Below are positions 55,806 through 64,000 of a DNA stretch of 64,000 nucleotides, piece after piece (position 1 is the first letter of the stretch; each line of letters opens with the position of its first letter). The notes below the pieces were generated by a model. That model did not search any database. It was not told the DNA's origin and was given only the letters and a program-made list of their open reading frames with translations. The translations under genes and the position numbers were made by a program. Origin of the DNA: Sphingomonas sp. Leaf343 (GTDB lineage: Bacteria > Pseudomonadota > Alphaproteobacteria > Sphingomonadales > Sphingomonadaceae); the NCBI RefSeq assembly GCF_001423765.1, contig NZ_LMPG01000016.1, positions 1 through 64,000 of the forward strand. Direction: 5' to 3'.

Positions 55806-57295
55806 GCGGTCTGGTCCTGGGGCAATGTGAGGTGGAACGTCGCGCCCTCGCCAAGCGCCGATTCCACGGAGATGGTGCCACCCATCCGATAGGCGAGCGC
55901 GCGGACATGGGCCAGCCCGATCCCTTCGCCCGGCTGGTCCTGCATGCCGGAGCGGCGGAAGAGGTCGAAGATGCGCTGGTGATCCCGCGGATCGATGCCG
56001 CGGCCGTTGTCCGCGACAGACATGACGATGCGACCCAGATGCTTGCGGGCGGACAGGGTCACGGTGCCGGGGCGGCCGGGGGAAAGGTATTTGGTCGCGT
56101 TCTCGACCAGATTGGACAGGATCTGCTCCACCGCGACCCGGTCGGCGATCATCGTCGGCATCGGCCGCACGACGGTGGCGGTGACGCCGCGATCGTCGAT
56201 GACGTGGCGGATCGCGCCGATGACGGTATCGCACACCGCCGCGAGATCGAGCGGCTCGGGCGCGAGCGTGCGCCGGCCCTGCCGCGATAATTGCAGGATC
56301 GCATTGATGAGCCGGTCCATCTTCGCGGTCGAGGTGCGGATGAAGCCGAGCGCCTCGGGCAGATCCTCGCGCGCCGCCAGCCGCGCCTCCTCGGTCAGGA
56401 TCTGCGGGGCCTCCGCTTCGGCGCGCGTGACCAGTTCCGCGAGCGGTGCGGCGGCGGATTCCAGCTCGGCGGTGAAGCCCATGACGTTGACCAGCGGCGA
56501 TCGCAGGTCGTGACTGACGATATAGGCGAAGCGCTGGATCTCCTCGTTCGCCAGCGCGAGGTCGGCGGTGCGTTCGGTGACGCGGTCCTCCAGCGACCCG
56601 GCCAGCCGGCGCAGGTCGTCGCGCGACGCGGTCAGCGCGCGCGTGTTGCGGACGACGACGGTGAGCGACAGCGCCGCCACGATCACCAGCAGGACGGAGG
56701 CGACGCTGGCCATGATGTAGAACAGCCGCGCCGCATTCGCCTGTTGCTGCGTCCGCAACGCCAGCAGGGCCGCTTCCTCGCCCGCCATCGCCCGCAGGCG
56801 ATAGCGGATCGCGCGCATCAGCGGCACGCTGGCGTCTCCGGCAAACTCCGCCTGCGCCGGGGCCAATTGACCGTTCCGGACCAGCGCGATCGATTTGGCG
56901 CGCAGCAGGGTCAGGCGTTGCAGCAGCGGCGTGATCCGGTCGAGCCTCCCGATCTGTGCGGCATTATCCTCGACCAGCCGCCGGATCGTGCGATAGCGCG
57001 CCGGGATCATGCCGCCCGTCGTCCGGTATGCGGTCAGGAATACCGGCTGACCGGTCAGGAGATAGCCCCGCCGGGCGGTCTCCGATTGCTCCAGGTCGAC
57101 CTGGAGATCGGCGACCGCTTGCCGCACCTGCTGCGTATGGGCGACGCGCTGAGTGTGCTGGCCGGTGCGGACGGTGTTCCAGCCGACCGCGACCGCCGCG
57201 GCGATCAGCAGGCCGAAGCCGAGCGCGACGAAGGCGACCAGCGCGCGGCCGAACCGCTCTTCCGATACCGCTACCTTGTCGAAAGCCCCAGCCAT
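55802..57295 (-). CDS. Membrane sensor histidine kinase with CHASE3-like domain
   Basis: The 497-residue product has TM1 (about 18-40), a periplasmic CHASE3-type helical region (QSETARRGYLLTGQPVFLTAY is typical), TM2 (about 188-212), a coiled coil, HisKA (RFAYIVSHDLRSPLVNVMGF, phosphoacceptor His) and HATPase_c (NLVENATKY, ADNGRGIDPRDHQRIFDLF, GEGIGLAHV). It is the first gene of a three-gene operon with overlapping starts and stops. The ligand is unknown. Downstream transfer to the Rcp1-like receiver, then to the receiver-HWE kinase, is inferred from gene order. Confidence 0.92.
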   Translation of the reverse strand: MAGAFDKVAVSEERFGRALVAFVALGFGLLIAAAVAVGWNTVRTGQHTQRVAHTQQVRQAVADLQVDLEQSETARRGYLLTGQPVFLTAYRTTGGMIPARYRTIRRLVEDNAAQIGRLDRITPLLQRLTLLRAKSIALVRNGQLAPAQAEFAGDASVPLMRAIRYRLRAMAGEEAALLALRTQQQANAARLFYIMASVASVLLVIVAALSLTVVVRNTRALTASRDDLRRLAGSLEDRVTERTADLALANEEIQRFAYIVSHDLRSPLVNVMGFTAELESAAAPLAELVTRAEAEAPQILTEEARLAAREDLPEALGFIRTSTAKMDRLINAILQLSRQGRRTLAPEPLDLAAVCDTVIGAIRHVIDDRGVTATVVRPMPTMIADRVAVEQILSNLVENATKYLSPGRPGTVTLSARKHLGRIVMSVADNGRGIDPRDHQRIFDLFRRSGMQDQPGEGIGLAHVRALAYRMGGTISVESALGEGATFHLTLPQDQTA

Positions 57296-57378
57296 CCCGA
57301 CGCTTTACCGCAGGACGGCGCAAACGCCACCCTTTGGTACGCTACCGTTATGGCGAAGGGCGTTACGACGGAGCAGCG

Positions 57379-58152
57379 TTACAGCAGCAGGTCTTGCGGC
57401 GTCATGCGGCCGATATGGCCGCCGCCGCGTCGGCGCGCCATTTCGGTTTCCGCGGTGAAGCGGATGTCGGGATCGCGATCGGTCAGGAAGCCGATCAGGC
57501 TCTCCTCCTCGATTTCACGCCATTCCTTGCCGCGATCGGGGCCGTAACGGACGCGCGGCAGCAGGCCCGGCTCCTTCGACCACTGGATCAACTGCGCGAC
57601 AGAGGCCTCGTTCAGCTGGTCGCGCAGGTGGTGGGCGGTGACATAGGCGTCGGGGAAGGCGCGGTGCACCGGCAGGCCACGTTCGTGGATCATCCCCTCC
57701 GGATTGCGCCAGTAGCGCAGCACCTGATTGGAAAAGCTCGGGCTGTCCGGCCACAGCCTGAGCGCGCATTTCCACGTACAGATCCAGTCGGCGCCGTGGG
57801 TCAGCGACGGCGTGCAGAACTGCTCCTCGAAACTGGCGCGATGCGCGGCCAGCGCGACGCGGCGCGGCCACGGATCGAGTACCGGCCGCGCGACGTCATG
57901 CCACCAGCGCGCCTCCTCGACATCCTCGTTGCGGATGTGGTGGATCGCCATCGTGATCGGCGGGATCTGGCGGCCGGGATTGACCAGGATGTTGCCACCC
58001 TCGCCGTACAACTCCCAGCGCCCGTCGGGACCCTGCGCCACATCCTGCCAGCCGACCTCGCACACCCCGTGGGCGGGCGGGGCGTTGCCGGTGGTTTCGA
58101 GATCGATGACGCGGATCAGGGTCGGTTGCGGACGGGAGGCCATGCGCGTCAT
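57379..58152 (-). CDS. DEDDh-type 3'-5' exonuclease domain protein
   Basis: The 257-residue product has the DnaQ-like exonuclease motifs: ExoI IRVIDLETTGNAPP (Asp, Glu), ExoII (LAAHRASFEEQF) and ExoIII (VHRAFPDAYVTAHHL: His and Asp, DEDDh type). A C-terminal segment ends RRGGGHIGRMTPQDLLL. It could be a proofreading-like or RNA-trimming nuclease. Start 58152 (MTRMASR) overlaps the stop of the phosphohexomutase gene (ATGA). It is the last gene of the mipZ operon. Confidence 0.88.
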   Translation of the reverse strand: MTRMASRPQPTLIRVIDLETTGNAPPAHGVCEVGWQDVAQGPDGRWELYGEGGNILVNPGRQIPPITMAIHHIRNEDVEEARWWHDVARPVLDPWPRRVALAAHRASFEEQFCTPSLTHGADWICTWKCALRLWPDSPSFSNQVLRYWRNPEGMIHERGLPVHRAFPDAYVTAHHLRDQLNEASVAQLIQWSKEPGLLPRVRYGPDRGKEWREIEEESLIGFLTDRDPDIRFTAETEMARRRGGGHIGRMTPQDLLL

Positions 58153-59540
58153 GTGGGGGCAAGCAGGCCCGAAAGCGAGATGTCGATGCCGTTGTCGCCG
58201 AGCGACGCCTCGACCTCGCCGAGCAGCCGCAGCAGGGCGGGGCGGTCCGCTGCTTCCGCGCGCACGGTCAACGCCCCCTGCGTGTTGGACGCGCGCAGCA
58301 GCCACCAGCCGGTGTCGCTCGTCACCCGCACGCCGTCGGTCTCGTCCACCGCCACGCCTTGCGCGATCAACCGGTCCCGAACGTCCGCGACGATCGCGAC
58401 CGTGCGCGTTTCGGCGACGGGGATGCGGAGGTCGGGCGTCCGCTCCACCGCGGGCATCGCATCGACCAGTTCGGTGAGCGAGCGGCCGGACAGATGCACC
58501 GCGCGGATCAGCCGTACCGCCGCGTAGAGCGCGTCGTCGAACCCGTAATAATCCTGCGCGAAGAACAGGTGGCCGGACATTTCGCCGGCCAGTGGCGCGC
58601 CCGTCTCCAGCATCTTCGACTTCAGCGTCGCATGACCGGTCTTCCACATCAGCGGCGTGCCGCCCAGTTCTGCGATGCGATCGAACAGCGCCTGACCCGA
58701 TTTCACGTCGGCGACGATCGTCGCGCCGGGCAGTTCGCGCAGCAGCGGTTCGGCGAGGATGCCGAGGATCTGGTCGCCCCAGATCGTCCGCCCGCGCGCA
58801 TCGACCGCCGCGATCCGGTCGCCGTCGCCGTCGAACGCCAACCCGAAATCGAGACCCTCGCGCGCGACCAGCGCCTTCAGGTCAGCCAGATTGGCCTCGA
58901 TCGTCGGATCGGGATGGTGGTTCGGAAAATCGCCGTCGATGTCGGTGAACAGCAGGTGATGTTCGCCCGGCAACACGCGGGCCAGCGTCTCGACCGCCGG
59001 CCCGGCGGCGCCATTGCCGCAATCCCAGCCGATGCGGTACGCCCCGCCGCCATAGCCCGCCATCAGTCGCCGGACATAGTCGCCGCAAATCTCGACGTCG
59101 GTGACGGTGCCGCGCCCCTCCAGCCAGTCGCCGGACGCGGCCAGCCCGGCCAGAGTCTGGATATCCTCGCCGAAGAAAGCGCGGCGCTGGAGAACCATCT
59201 TGAAGCCGTTGTCCTGCTTCGGATTATGGCTGCCGGTGACGTGGATGCCGCCATCGACGTCCAGCACCGCCTCCGCATAATAGAGCATCGGCGAGGGGCC
59301 GATACCGATCCGCACCACGTCGACGCCGCCGGCGACCAGTCCCACGACCAGAGCCGACTCCAGCATCGGCGAACTCGTCCGCCCGTCGCGGCCCACCGCG
59401 ATACGCCTGCCGCCCGCACGGCGCAGCACGGTCGCGAAACTTCGCCCGAGCGCTCGCGCGTCCGCTTCGAACAAGGTTTCGCCGACGACGCCGCGCATGT
59501 CGTATTCGCGCAGGATCGTGGGATGGAAGCGGTGACTCAC
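58149..59540 (-). CDS. Phosphomannomutase/phosphoglucomutase
   Basis: The 463-residue alpha-D-phosphohexomutase has the catalytic Ser104 in VTGSHNPKQDNGFK, the metal loop FDGDGDRIAA, GEMSGHLFFAQDYYGFDDALY (sugar specificity region) and a C-terminal phosphate-binding domain. The length and GEMSGH motif match AlgC/ManB-type enzymes that act on mannose and glucose phosphates, precursors of exopolysaccharide and LPS. It overlaps both neighbours by four bases. Confidence 0.95.
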   Translation of the reverse strand: MSHRFHPTILREYDMRGVVGETLFEADARALGRSFATVLRRAGGRRIAVGRDGRTSSPMLESALVVGLVAGGVDVVRIGIGPSPMLYYAEAVLDVDGGIHVTGSHNPKQDNGFKMVLQRRAFFGEDIQTLAGLAASGDWLEGRGTVTDVEICGDYVRRLMAGYGGGAYRIGWDCGNGAAGPAVETLARVLPGEHHLLFTDIDGDFPNHHPDPTIEANLADLKALVAREGLDFGLAFDGDGDRIAAVDARGRTIWGDQILGILAEPLLRELPGATIVADVKSGQALFDRIAELGGTPLMWKTGHATLKSKMLETGAPLAGEMSGHLFFAQDYYGFDDALYAAVRLIRAVHLSGRSLTELVDAMPAVERTPDLRIPVAETRTVAIVADVRDRLIAQGVAVDETDGVRVTSDTGWWLLRASNTQGALTVRAEAADRPALLRLLGEVEASLGDNGIDISLSGLLAPT

Positions 59541-59785
59541 CCCTTCAGCAACCGGTCCCGCGCCGCGTTGATGCGCCGCGCCAGTTCCACCGATCCGCCG
59601 CGATCGGGATGCACCCCCGACAGCAGCCGACGATGCGCCTCCCGGATCACGTCCGCGCCGTCGCGGGGGCCGACGCCCAGCACCGCGCGCGCCTCCGCCT
59701 CGTCGGCGGCCATGCGCCGCTTGCCGCTGGGCTTCAGGTACGTCCAGACCACCCAGATGACGAGGACGGCGATCAGGAATTTCAC
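59537..59785 (-). CDS. Small membrane-anchored J-domain protein
   Basis: The 82-residue product has one N-terminal hydrophobic segment (MKFLIAVLVIWVVWTYL) and a compact J domain with the HPD motif at 59-61 (GVHPDRGG) and AEARAVLGVGPRDGADVIREAHRRL ahead of it. It resembles the Tim14/Pam18-like J proteins of alphaproteobacteria, which recruit DnaK at a membrane. The client is unknown. It lies between mipZ and the phosphohexomutase with four-base overlaps to each. Confidence 0.9.
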   Translation of the reverse strand: MKFLIAVLVIWVVWTYLKPSGKRRMAADEAEARAVLGVGPRDGADVIREAHRRLLSGVHPDRGGSVELARRINAARDRLLKG

Positions 59786-60600
59786 GCCGCTTCCTCGCCG
59801 ATGCTCACGCCCGGCAGTTCCGGTTCGACGGGGCCGATCTCGGGCAGTTGCAGCGCCGCCATCATCTCGCGCAGTTCCTGCCGCGCGGCGACATGGGCCA
59901 GCCCCATCGCGCCGAATTCGCGGCTGTCGATCATCGTCAGCCCCTGCGGGAACAGCTCGCGATAGATCACGCGCTCACCCAGCCCCGGAATGATGCGGAA
60001 GCCGACGCGCTTGGACAGTTGCGCCAGCGCGTCCGACACGCGGCGCATGTTGCGCGCCTCGATATGCTGAAGCCGGTTGCGCAGCACGACCCAGTCGATC
60101 GTGGTGCCGTCCGCCCGCGCCCGCTGCTTGCGCGCGTCCCAGATCAGCTCCGAGTAAAAGGAGGGCCGGGTGACGTTGTAGGTATCGGGATCGACCTGCC
60201 CGATCAGGTCGAAATCGACGAAGCTGTCGTTCATCGGCGTGACCAAGGTGTTCGACAGCGTCGCGGCAGTGCGTGCGAAATGATCGTCGCGCCCCGGCGT
60301 GTCGATGACGAGGAAGTCTGACCCCTCTGCCAGCTGGTGCCAGTTATCCTCGAAGAACGCCTCGCTGGTGCCGTCGTGCGTGGCATGGCGCGGCATGGGC
60401 AGCTCCACGCTGCGACGGCGCATCGTCTCGGCGCGGTTGTCGAGATAACGGCCGACGGTACGCTGGCGATGATCGAGGTCGAAGCACGCCACGCGCGCGC
60501 CCTTCGCCGCCAGCGCGATCGCGACGTGGACAGCCGTCGTCGACTTCCCCGTGCCGCCCTTTTCGTTGGCGAAGACGATGATATGTGGGCCAGCGGTCAA
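59782..60600 (-). CDS. mipZ: Division-plane positioning ATPase MipZ
   Basis: The 272-residue ParA/MinD-type ATPase has the deviant Walker A EKGGTGKSTTAVH at 13-25, ACFDLDHRQRTVGRYLDNR, LVIDTPGRDDHFAR (Walker B) and VTPMNDSFVDFDLIGQVD, all typical of MipZ. It forms a gradient from the ParB-parS poles that limits FtsZ to midcell. A TTG start at 60600 is chosen: AGGGGGG precedes it by about nine bases and the length matches Caulobacter MipZ (273). ATG 60654 is in frame, but has no ribosome site. It heads the four-gene operon. Confidence 0.92.
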   Translation of the reverse strand: MTAGPHIIVFANEKGGTGKSTTAVHVAIALAAKGARVACFDLDHRQRTVGRYLDNRAETMRRRSVELPMPRHATHDGTSEAFFEDNWHQLAEGSDFLVIDTPGRDDHFARTAATLSNTLVTPMNDSFVDFDLIGQVDPDTYNVTRPSFYSELIWDARKQRARADGTTIDWVVLRNRLQHIEARNMRRVSDALAQLSKRVGFRIIPGLGERVIYRELFPQGLTMIDSREFGAMGLAHVAARQELREMMAALQLPEIGPVEPELPGVSIGEEAA

Positions 60601-60691
60601 TGCCGGGTTCCCCCCTGTTGCGCGTTGGTGTTGATCGTTGGTCCTCTCCTCCATAGAAGCCCCCGGCCCCCGTTTCGAGAGGAAGTTTCCC

Positions 60692-61534
60692 GTGCGCACC
60701 GTCCGCGACCTGATCGACCTGCGTGCGGTGCTCGGCGAATGGCGGGCGGAGGGCGCGCGGATCGCGCTGGTGCCGACGATGGGCGCGCTCCACGCCGGCC
60801 ATATGGCGCTGGTCGAGGCGGCGCGGCGGCCCGGCACGAAGGTGGTGGCGTCGATCTTCGTCAACCCGAAGCAGTTCGGCCCGAACGAGGATCTCGGCCG
60901 CTATCCCCGGCGCGAGGCGGCGGATACGCGCCTGCTGACGGAGGCGGGATGCGACCTGTTGTGGTTGCCGCCGGTGGAGGTCATGTACCCGGCGGGCTTC
61001 GCGACGAATATCAGCGTGGCGGGCGTCAGCGAGCATTTCGACGGTGCGGCGCGTCCCGGTCACTTCGATGGCGTCGCCACGGTGGTGACCAAGCTGTTCA
61101 ACCAGACCCGCGCCGACGCCGCCTATTTCGGCGAGAAGGATTACCAGCAACTGGCGGTGATCCGTCGCTTCGTCGCCGATCTGGATATCGATATCGACAT
61201 CGTCGGCGTCCCCACGCAGCGCAACGACGACGGCCTCGCCCTGTCCTCGCGCAACATCTACCTCGACGAGGGGGAGCGCGCGAAGGCGGTCGCGCTGCCG
61301 CGGGCGCTGGGCATCGCCGCCCGCGCGATCGGCAAGGGGGATGATCCCGCTGCGGCACTGGCCGATGCGACGGCGACGCTGGAAACGGCAGGCTTCGTGG
61401 TGGATTACGTTGCACTGGCGGATGCGGAGACGCTGGCACCCGATCCCGCCGCCGACCGGCCCCGCCGGCTGCTGGCGGCGGCGCGGATGGGACAGACGCG
61501 GCTGATCGACAACATCGCGATCGAACCGAATTGA
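60692..61534 (+). CDS. panC: Pantoate-beta-alanine ligase
   Basis: The 280-residue product has PTMGALHAGHMALVE (HxGH nucleotide motif, His34 and His37), SIFVNPKQFGPNEDLGRYPR, PGHFDGVATVVTKLFN, YFGEKDYQQL and LALSSRNIYLDEGER (KMSKS-like). It makes pantothenate from pantoate, beta-alanine and ATP. GTG 60692 has AGAGGAAG six bases upstream and is preferred to a TTG at 60638. It diverges from mipZ. Confidence 0.96.
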   Translation: MRTVRDLIDLRAVLGEWRAEGARIALVPTMGALHAGHMALVEAARRPGTKVVASIFVNPKQFGPNEDLGRYPRREAADTRLLTEAGCDLLWLPPVEVMYPAGFATNISVAGVSEHFDGAARPGHFDGVATVVTKLFNQTRADAAYFGEKDYQQLAVIRRFVADLDIDIDIVGVPTQRNDDGLALSSRNIYLDEGERAKAVALPRALGIAARAIGKGDDPAAALADATATLETAGFVVDYVALADAETLAPDPAADRPRRLLAAARMGQTRLIDNIAIEPN

Positions 61535-61654
61535 CGGTCAAGAATAGCTAACGTGCTGCAAATCGAACGAGGTTAAGCCGTTAACCATTTGAGAAGGCGT
61601 TGCCCCCCAAACCACTCTCATCACCTGCAACGGTTTGCAGCGAAGGGGCCAGCA

Positions 61655-61951
61655 ATGGGCAACAGTTTCAAAAGTGCGCAATTCCTGATCGAAAGCCGGA
61701 TCGCCGATGCCGCCGCCGGCGACGGCGATGCGCTGTACGATCTCGGCATCTGCTACCAGACCGGCACGTCCGGCGTCGCCGTCGACCTGATCGAGGCGCA
61801 CAAATGGTTCAACCTCGCCGCCGTGTCCGGCTTCTCCGCCGCACAGGACGCGCGGGCCGAAGTGGCCGAGGACATGACGGCGCGGGAGATCGCCACCGCA
61901 CAGGCGGCGGCGCGGGCGTGGCTGGGCACGACGCGGCGGCTGGCAGCCTGA
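61655..61951 (+). CDS. Small Sel1-repeat protein
   Basis: The 98-residue product contains about one Sel1-like repeat unit: ALYDLGICYQTGTSGVAVDLIEAHKWFNLAAVSGF, the AHKWFNLAA part being diagnostic. The C-terminal helix (ATAQAAARAWLG) follows. Sel1 proteins act as scaffolds; the partner is unknown. GAAGGGG precedes ATG 61655. Just before it, CTGCAA/TTGCAG (61625-61640) could form a small hairpin near the ribosome-binding site. Confidence 0.88.
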   Translation: MGNSFKSAQFLIESRIADAAAGDGDALYDLGICYQTGTSGVAVDLIEAHKWFNLAAVSGFSAAQDARAEVAEDMTAREIATAQAAARAWLGTTRRLAA

Positions 61952-61959
61952 ACCGTCGA

Positions 61960-62183
61960 ATTCCCGCGAAGGCGGGAATGCAGTGGTCGGGCTACCGGCG
62001 GCTGTCCAAGTACCCCTTACTCCCGCCTTCGCGGGAGCACGGGCGGCGGGCGACATCGTGCCGGGCTGTGGCGCTTGATAGCGCGAGCGCCCCCATTCTC
62101 CTCCCCGGCGAAGGCCGGGGTCCAGTCTGGCCAGCGTTCCCGAGTCTCACACGATCAGCGGCAGATGGACCCCGGCCTTCGCC
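61960..62183. repeat. Cluster of four palindromic units with GAAG/CTTC loops
   Basis: Unit 1 is ATTCCCGC-GAAG-GCGGGAAT (61960-61979). Unit 2 is CTCCCGC-CTTC-GCGGGAG (62020-62037), the opposite orientation. Unit 3 is CCCCGGC-GAAG-GCCGGGG (62103-62120) followed by TCCAG. Unit 4, TGGACCCCGGCCTTCGCC (62166-62183), is the inverted and decayed partner of unit 3. Units 1-2 and 3-4 form two mirrored pairs of REP-like elements between the Sel1 gene and topA. Confidence 0.8.
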
Positions 62184-62219
62184 AAGCGGGTGTAACGCTT
62201 CGAGGCCGCCCGGGGTAAC

Positions 62220-64000
62220 CTACTCCGCTGCCGCCTTCTTCTTCGCCGGTGCCTTCTTCGCGGCCGATTTTTTCTCCGCCCCTGCCTTCGCGGCCGGCTT
62301 CTTCGCGGGTGCCTTCTTGGCCGCCGCCTTCTTCTTCGGCTTCGGGGCCGCCGCAGCGCGGGCGTCGATCAGCAACGCCGCCTCTTCCAGGGTCAACTGG
62401 TCCGGCGTGATCGACTTGGGCAAGGTCGCGTTGGTTTCGCCATCGGTGACGTACGCGCCGTAGCGGCCTTCCATCAGCTTCAGCTCAAGCTCGGTGCGCG
62501 GATGTTTGCCGAGTTCCTTCAACGGCGCTCGCGCGGCACCCCGCTGAGGGCGGCCACCACCCGCAGCCGCTTCCGCCAGCTTGACGACGGCGGCGTTCAT
62601 GCCCGTCTCGAAGACGTCAGCAGTCGATTGCAGGCGCGCGTACTTTCCCGAATGCGCCAGATACGGACCATAGCGGCCGATCGAGGCAGTGATCGGTTCG
62701 CCCGACTCGGGATGCGTGCCGACCGTGCGGGGCAGCGACAGCAGCTTCAGCGCCCATTCCAGATCGAGGTCGACGTCCTTGGGGATCGAGGCGCGCTTCG
62801 CCTCCTTGCCCTCGCCGAGCTGGATGTACGGACCGAATCGCCCGGACTTGCGCTCCACCGGCAGGCCCGTCTCGGGATCGTTGCCCAGCGTCTCGGGTCC
62901 CGAGTCTTCATCCGCCGAGCCGCCTTGTGCGAATCGCCGCGTATATTTGCACTCGGGATAGTTGGAGCAGGCGACGAACGCACCGAATCGACCGCCGCGC
63001 AGCGCGAGTCGCCCCGCGCCGCAATTGGGGCACAGCCGCGGATCGCCCCCGTCCGCCTGTTGCGGGAAAAGATACGGCGCCAGAAACTGATCCAGTTCGG
63101 CGGTGATCGCCGACGGCTGCTGCTCCATGACCTCGCTGGTGCGCGGCTTGAAGTCGCGCCAGAATGCTTCCAGCACCGCCTGCCACTGGGCACGGCCACC
63201 GGACACGTCGTCCAGCTCCTCCTCCAGCTCGGCGGTATAGTCGAAGCCGACATATTTCTCGAAGAACCGCTCCAGGAACGCGGTCACCAGCCGGCCGGAT
63301 TCCTCCGCGAAGAACCGGTTCTTCTCGATCCGCACATAGGCGCGGTCCTTCAGCGTCTTGATGATCGACGCGTAGGTGGAGGGGCGGCCGATGCCGAGTT
63401 CCTCCATGCGCTTGACCAGCGACGCCTCGGAAAAGCGCGGCGGCGGCTGGGTGAAATGCTGCTCCGCGTCGACCGCTTTCTTCGCGGGGGCATCACCGTC
63501 CTTCATGCGCGGCAGGCGGCGGGCGTCCTCGTCGGCACTGTCGTCGGTGCCCTCTTCATAGAGCGCGAGATAGCCGGGGAAGAGCACGACCTGACCGGTG
63601 GCGCGCAATATGTTGCGGCCGGTGCCGTCCGCCAGTTCGACGGTCGTGCGCTCCATTCGCGCCGACGCCATCTGACTGGCGAGCGCCCGCTTCCAGATCA
63701 GGTCGTACAGCCGCGCATGGTCGCCGCCTCCGACCTTGTCCTTGCCGAAATCGGTCGGCCGGATCGCCTCGTGCGCTTCCTGCGCATTCTTGGCCTTGGT
63801 CTGGTACTGGCGCGGCTTGTCCGGGACGTAGCTGGCGTCATAGCGGTTCGCGACCGCCAGCCGCGCCGCGGAGATGGCGCTGCCGTCCATCTGCACGCCG
63901 TCGGTCCGCATGTACGTGATCGCGCCGTCCTCGTAGAGCCCTTGCGCAATCCGCATCGTGTGGTCGGCGGAAAAGCCCAGCTTGCGCGCGGCTTCCTGTT
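62220..64000 (-). CDS. topA: DNA topoisomerase I (type IA), C-terminal part
   Basis: The gene runs off the right edge, so the N-terminal TOPRIM is missing. The window starts just before the active-site tyrosine in GAITYMRTDG (Tyr codon at 63912-63914). ARLYDLIWKRALASQM and GIGRPSTYASIIKTL follow. C-terminal zinc-binding cysteines are seen in CPNCGAG and CSNYPECKY, then repeated FGPYI/YGPYL/YGAYV modules. The last about 45 residues are a lysine-alanine-proline tail (KKKAAAKKAPAKKPAAK). It relaxes negative supercoils by single-strand passage. The stop is at 62220. Confidence 0.97.
   Translation of the reverse strand, partial: QEAARKLGFSADHTMRIAQGLYEDGAITYMRTDGVQMDGSAISAARLAVANRYDASYVPDKPRQYQTKAKNAQEAHEAIRPTDFGKDKVGGGDHARLYDLIWKRALASQMASARMERTTVELADGTGRNILRATGQVVLFPGYLALYEEGTDDSADEDARRLPRMKDGDAPAKKAVDAEQHFTQPPPRFSEASLVKRMEELGIGRPSTYASIIKTLKDRAYVRIEKNRFFAEESGRLVTAFLERFFEKYVGFDYTAELEEELDDVSGGRAQWQAVLEAFWRDFKPRTSEVMEQQPSAITAELDQFLAPYLFPQQADGGDPRLCPNCGAGRLALRGGRFGAFVACSNYPECKYTRRFAQGGSADEDSGPETLGNDPETGLPVERKSGRFGPYIQLGEGKEAKRASIPKDVDLDLEWALKLLSLPRTVGTHPESGEPITASIGRYGPYLAHSGKYARLQSTADVFETGMNAAVVKLAEAAAGGGRPQRGAARAPLKELGKHPRTELELKLMEGRYGAYVTDGETNATLPKSITPDQLTLEEAALLIDARAAAAPKPKKKAAAKKAPAKKPAAKAGAEKKSAAKKAPAKKKAAAE

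Overview
The window looks like chromosomal DNA of a sphingomonad (Sphingomonas or a close relative, Alphaproteobacteria). The coding DNA is very GC-rich. Supporting markers are a PEPxxWA-CTERM protein, the alphaproteobacterial division regulator MipZ, an NDUFA9-like protein next to uppP, GltD/GltB glutamate synthase, and dispersed palindromes of the kind common in sphingomonad intergenic regions. This assignment is inference from gene content; no 16S rRNA gene is present.

Layout. 1-3727 is the end of an integrated element: gene remnants, one intact VOC-fold gene, a tyrosine recombinase (2086-3495) with unusual inverted repeats in its leader, and a displaced 3' half of a tRNA-Thr(GGT) gene that marks the junction at 3727. 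3728-4571 has no convincing gene. 4572-15073 is a carbohydrate region: a secreted GH43-like glycosidase, a DUF5695-like Tat lipoprotein, and a galactose-oxidation set (SMP-30-type lactonase, KDPGal aldolase, KDGal kinase, SSS sugar symporter, FadR/GntR regulator, Gfo/Idh/MocA galactose dehydrogenase). Together these give most of the De Ley-Doudoroff route; galactonate dehydratase is not in the window. 15239-27067 holds envelope and general metabolism genes: PBP1A, threonine aldolase, EamA transporter, SDR, M28 peptidase, PepN, tRNA-Leu(CAG), NDUFA9-like protein and UppP.

27214-34568 is the glutamate synthase locus. A HepT/MntA toxin-antitoxin pair sits between gltD and gltB with four-base overlaps at every junction, and a VapBC pair runs convergently up to the last base of gltB. 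34652-48380 carries GST, CsaA, an acyltransferase, a membrane protein, argG, an EF-hand protein, cfa, a YedY-like molybdoenzyme with a cytochrome b partner, a flavin reductase, a PEP-CTERM protein, a TSUP permease, rlmN and small periplasmic or phosphatase genes.

48726-54213 is dnaN-recF-gyrB with a second PIN toxin and antitoxin inserted between dnaN and recF. 54322-57295 is a minus-strand signalling operon (CHASE3-type kinase, stand-alone receiver, receiver-HWE kinase). 57379-60600 is a tightly overlapping minus-strand operon (mipZ, J-domain protein, phosphohexomutase, exonuclease). panC, a Sel1-type small protein, a cluster of palindromes and the C-terminal part of topA finish the window.

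The most interesting features are the interleaved inverted repeats ahead of the integrase, the tRNA-Thr attachment junction, and the repeated placement of toxin-antitoxin pairs in translationally coupled positions inside core operons (glt and dnaN-recF). No complete, clearly undescribed multi-gene system was recognised.
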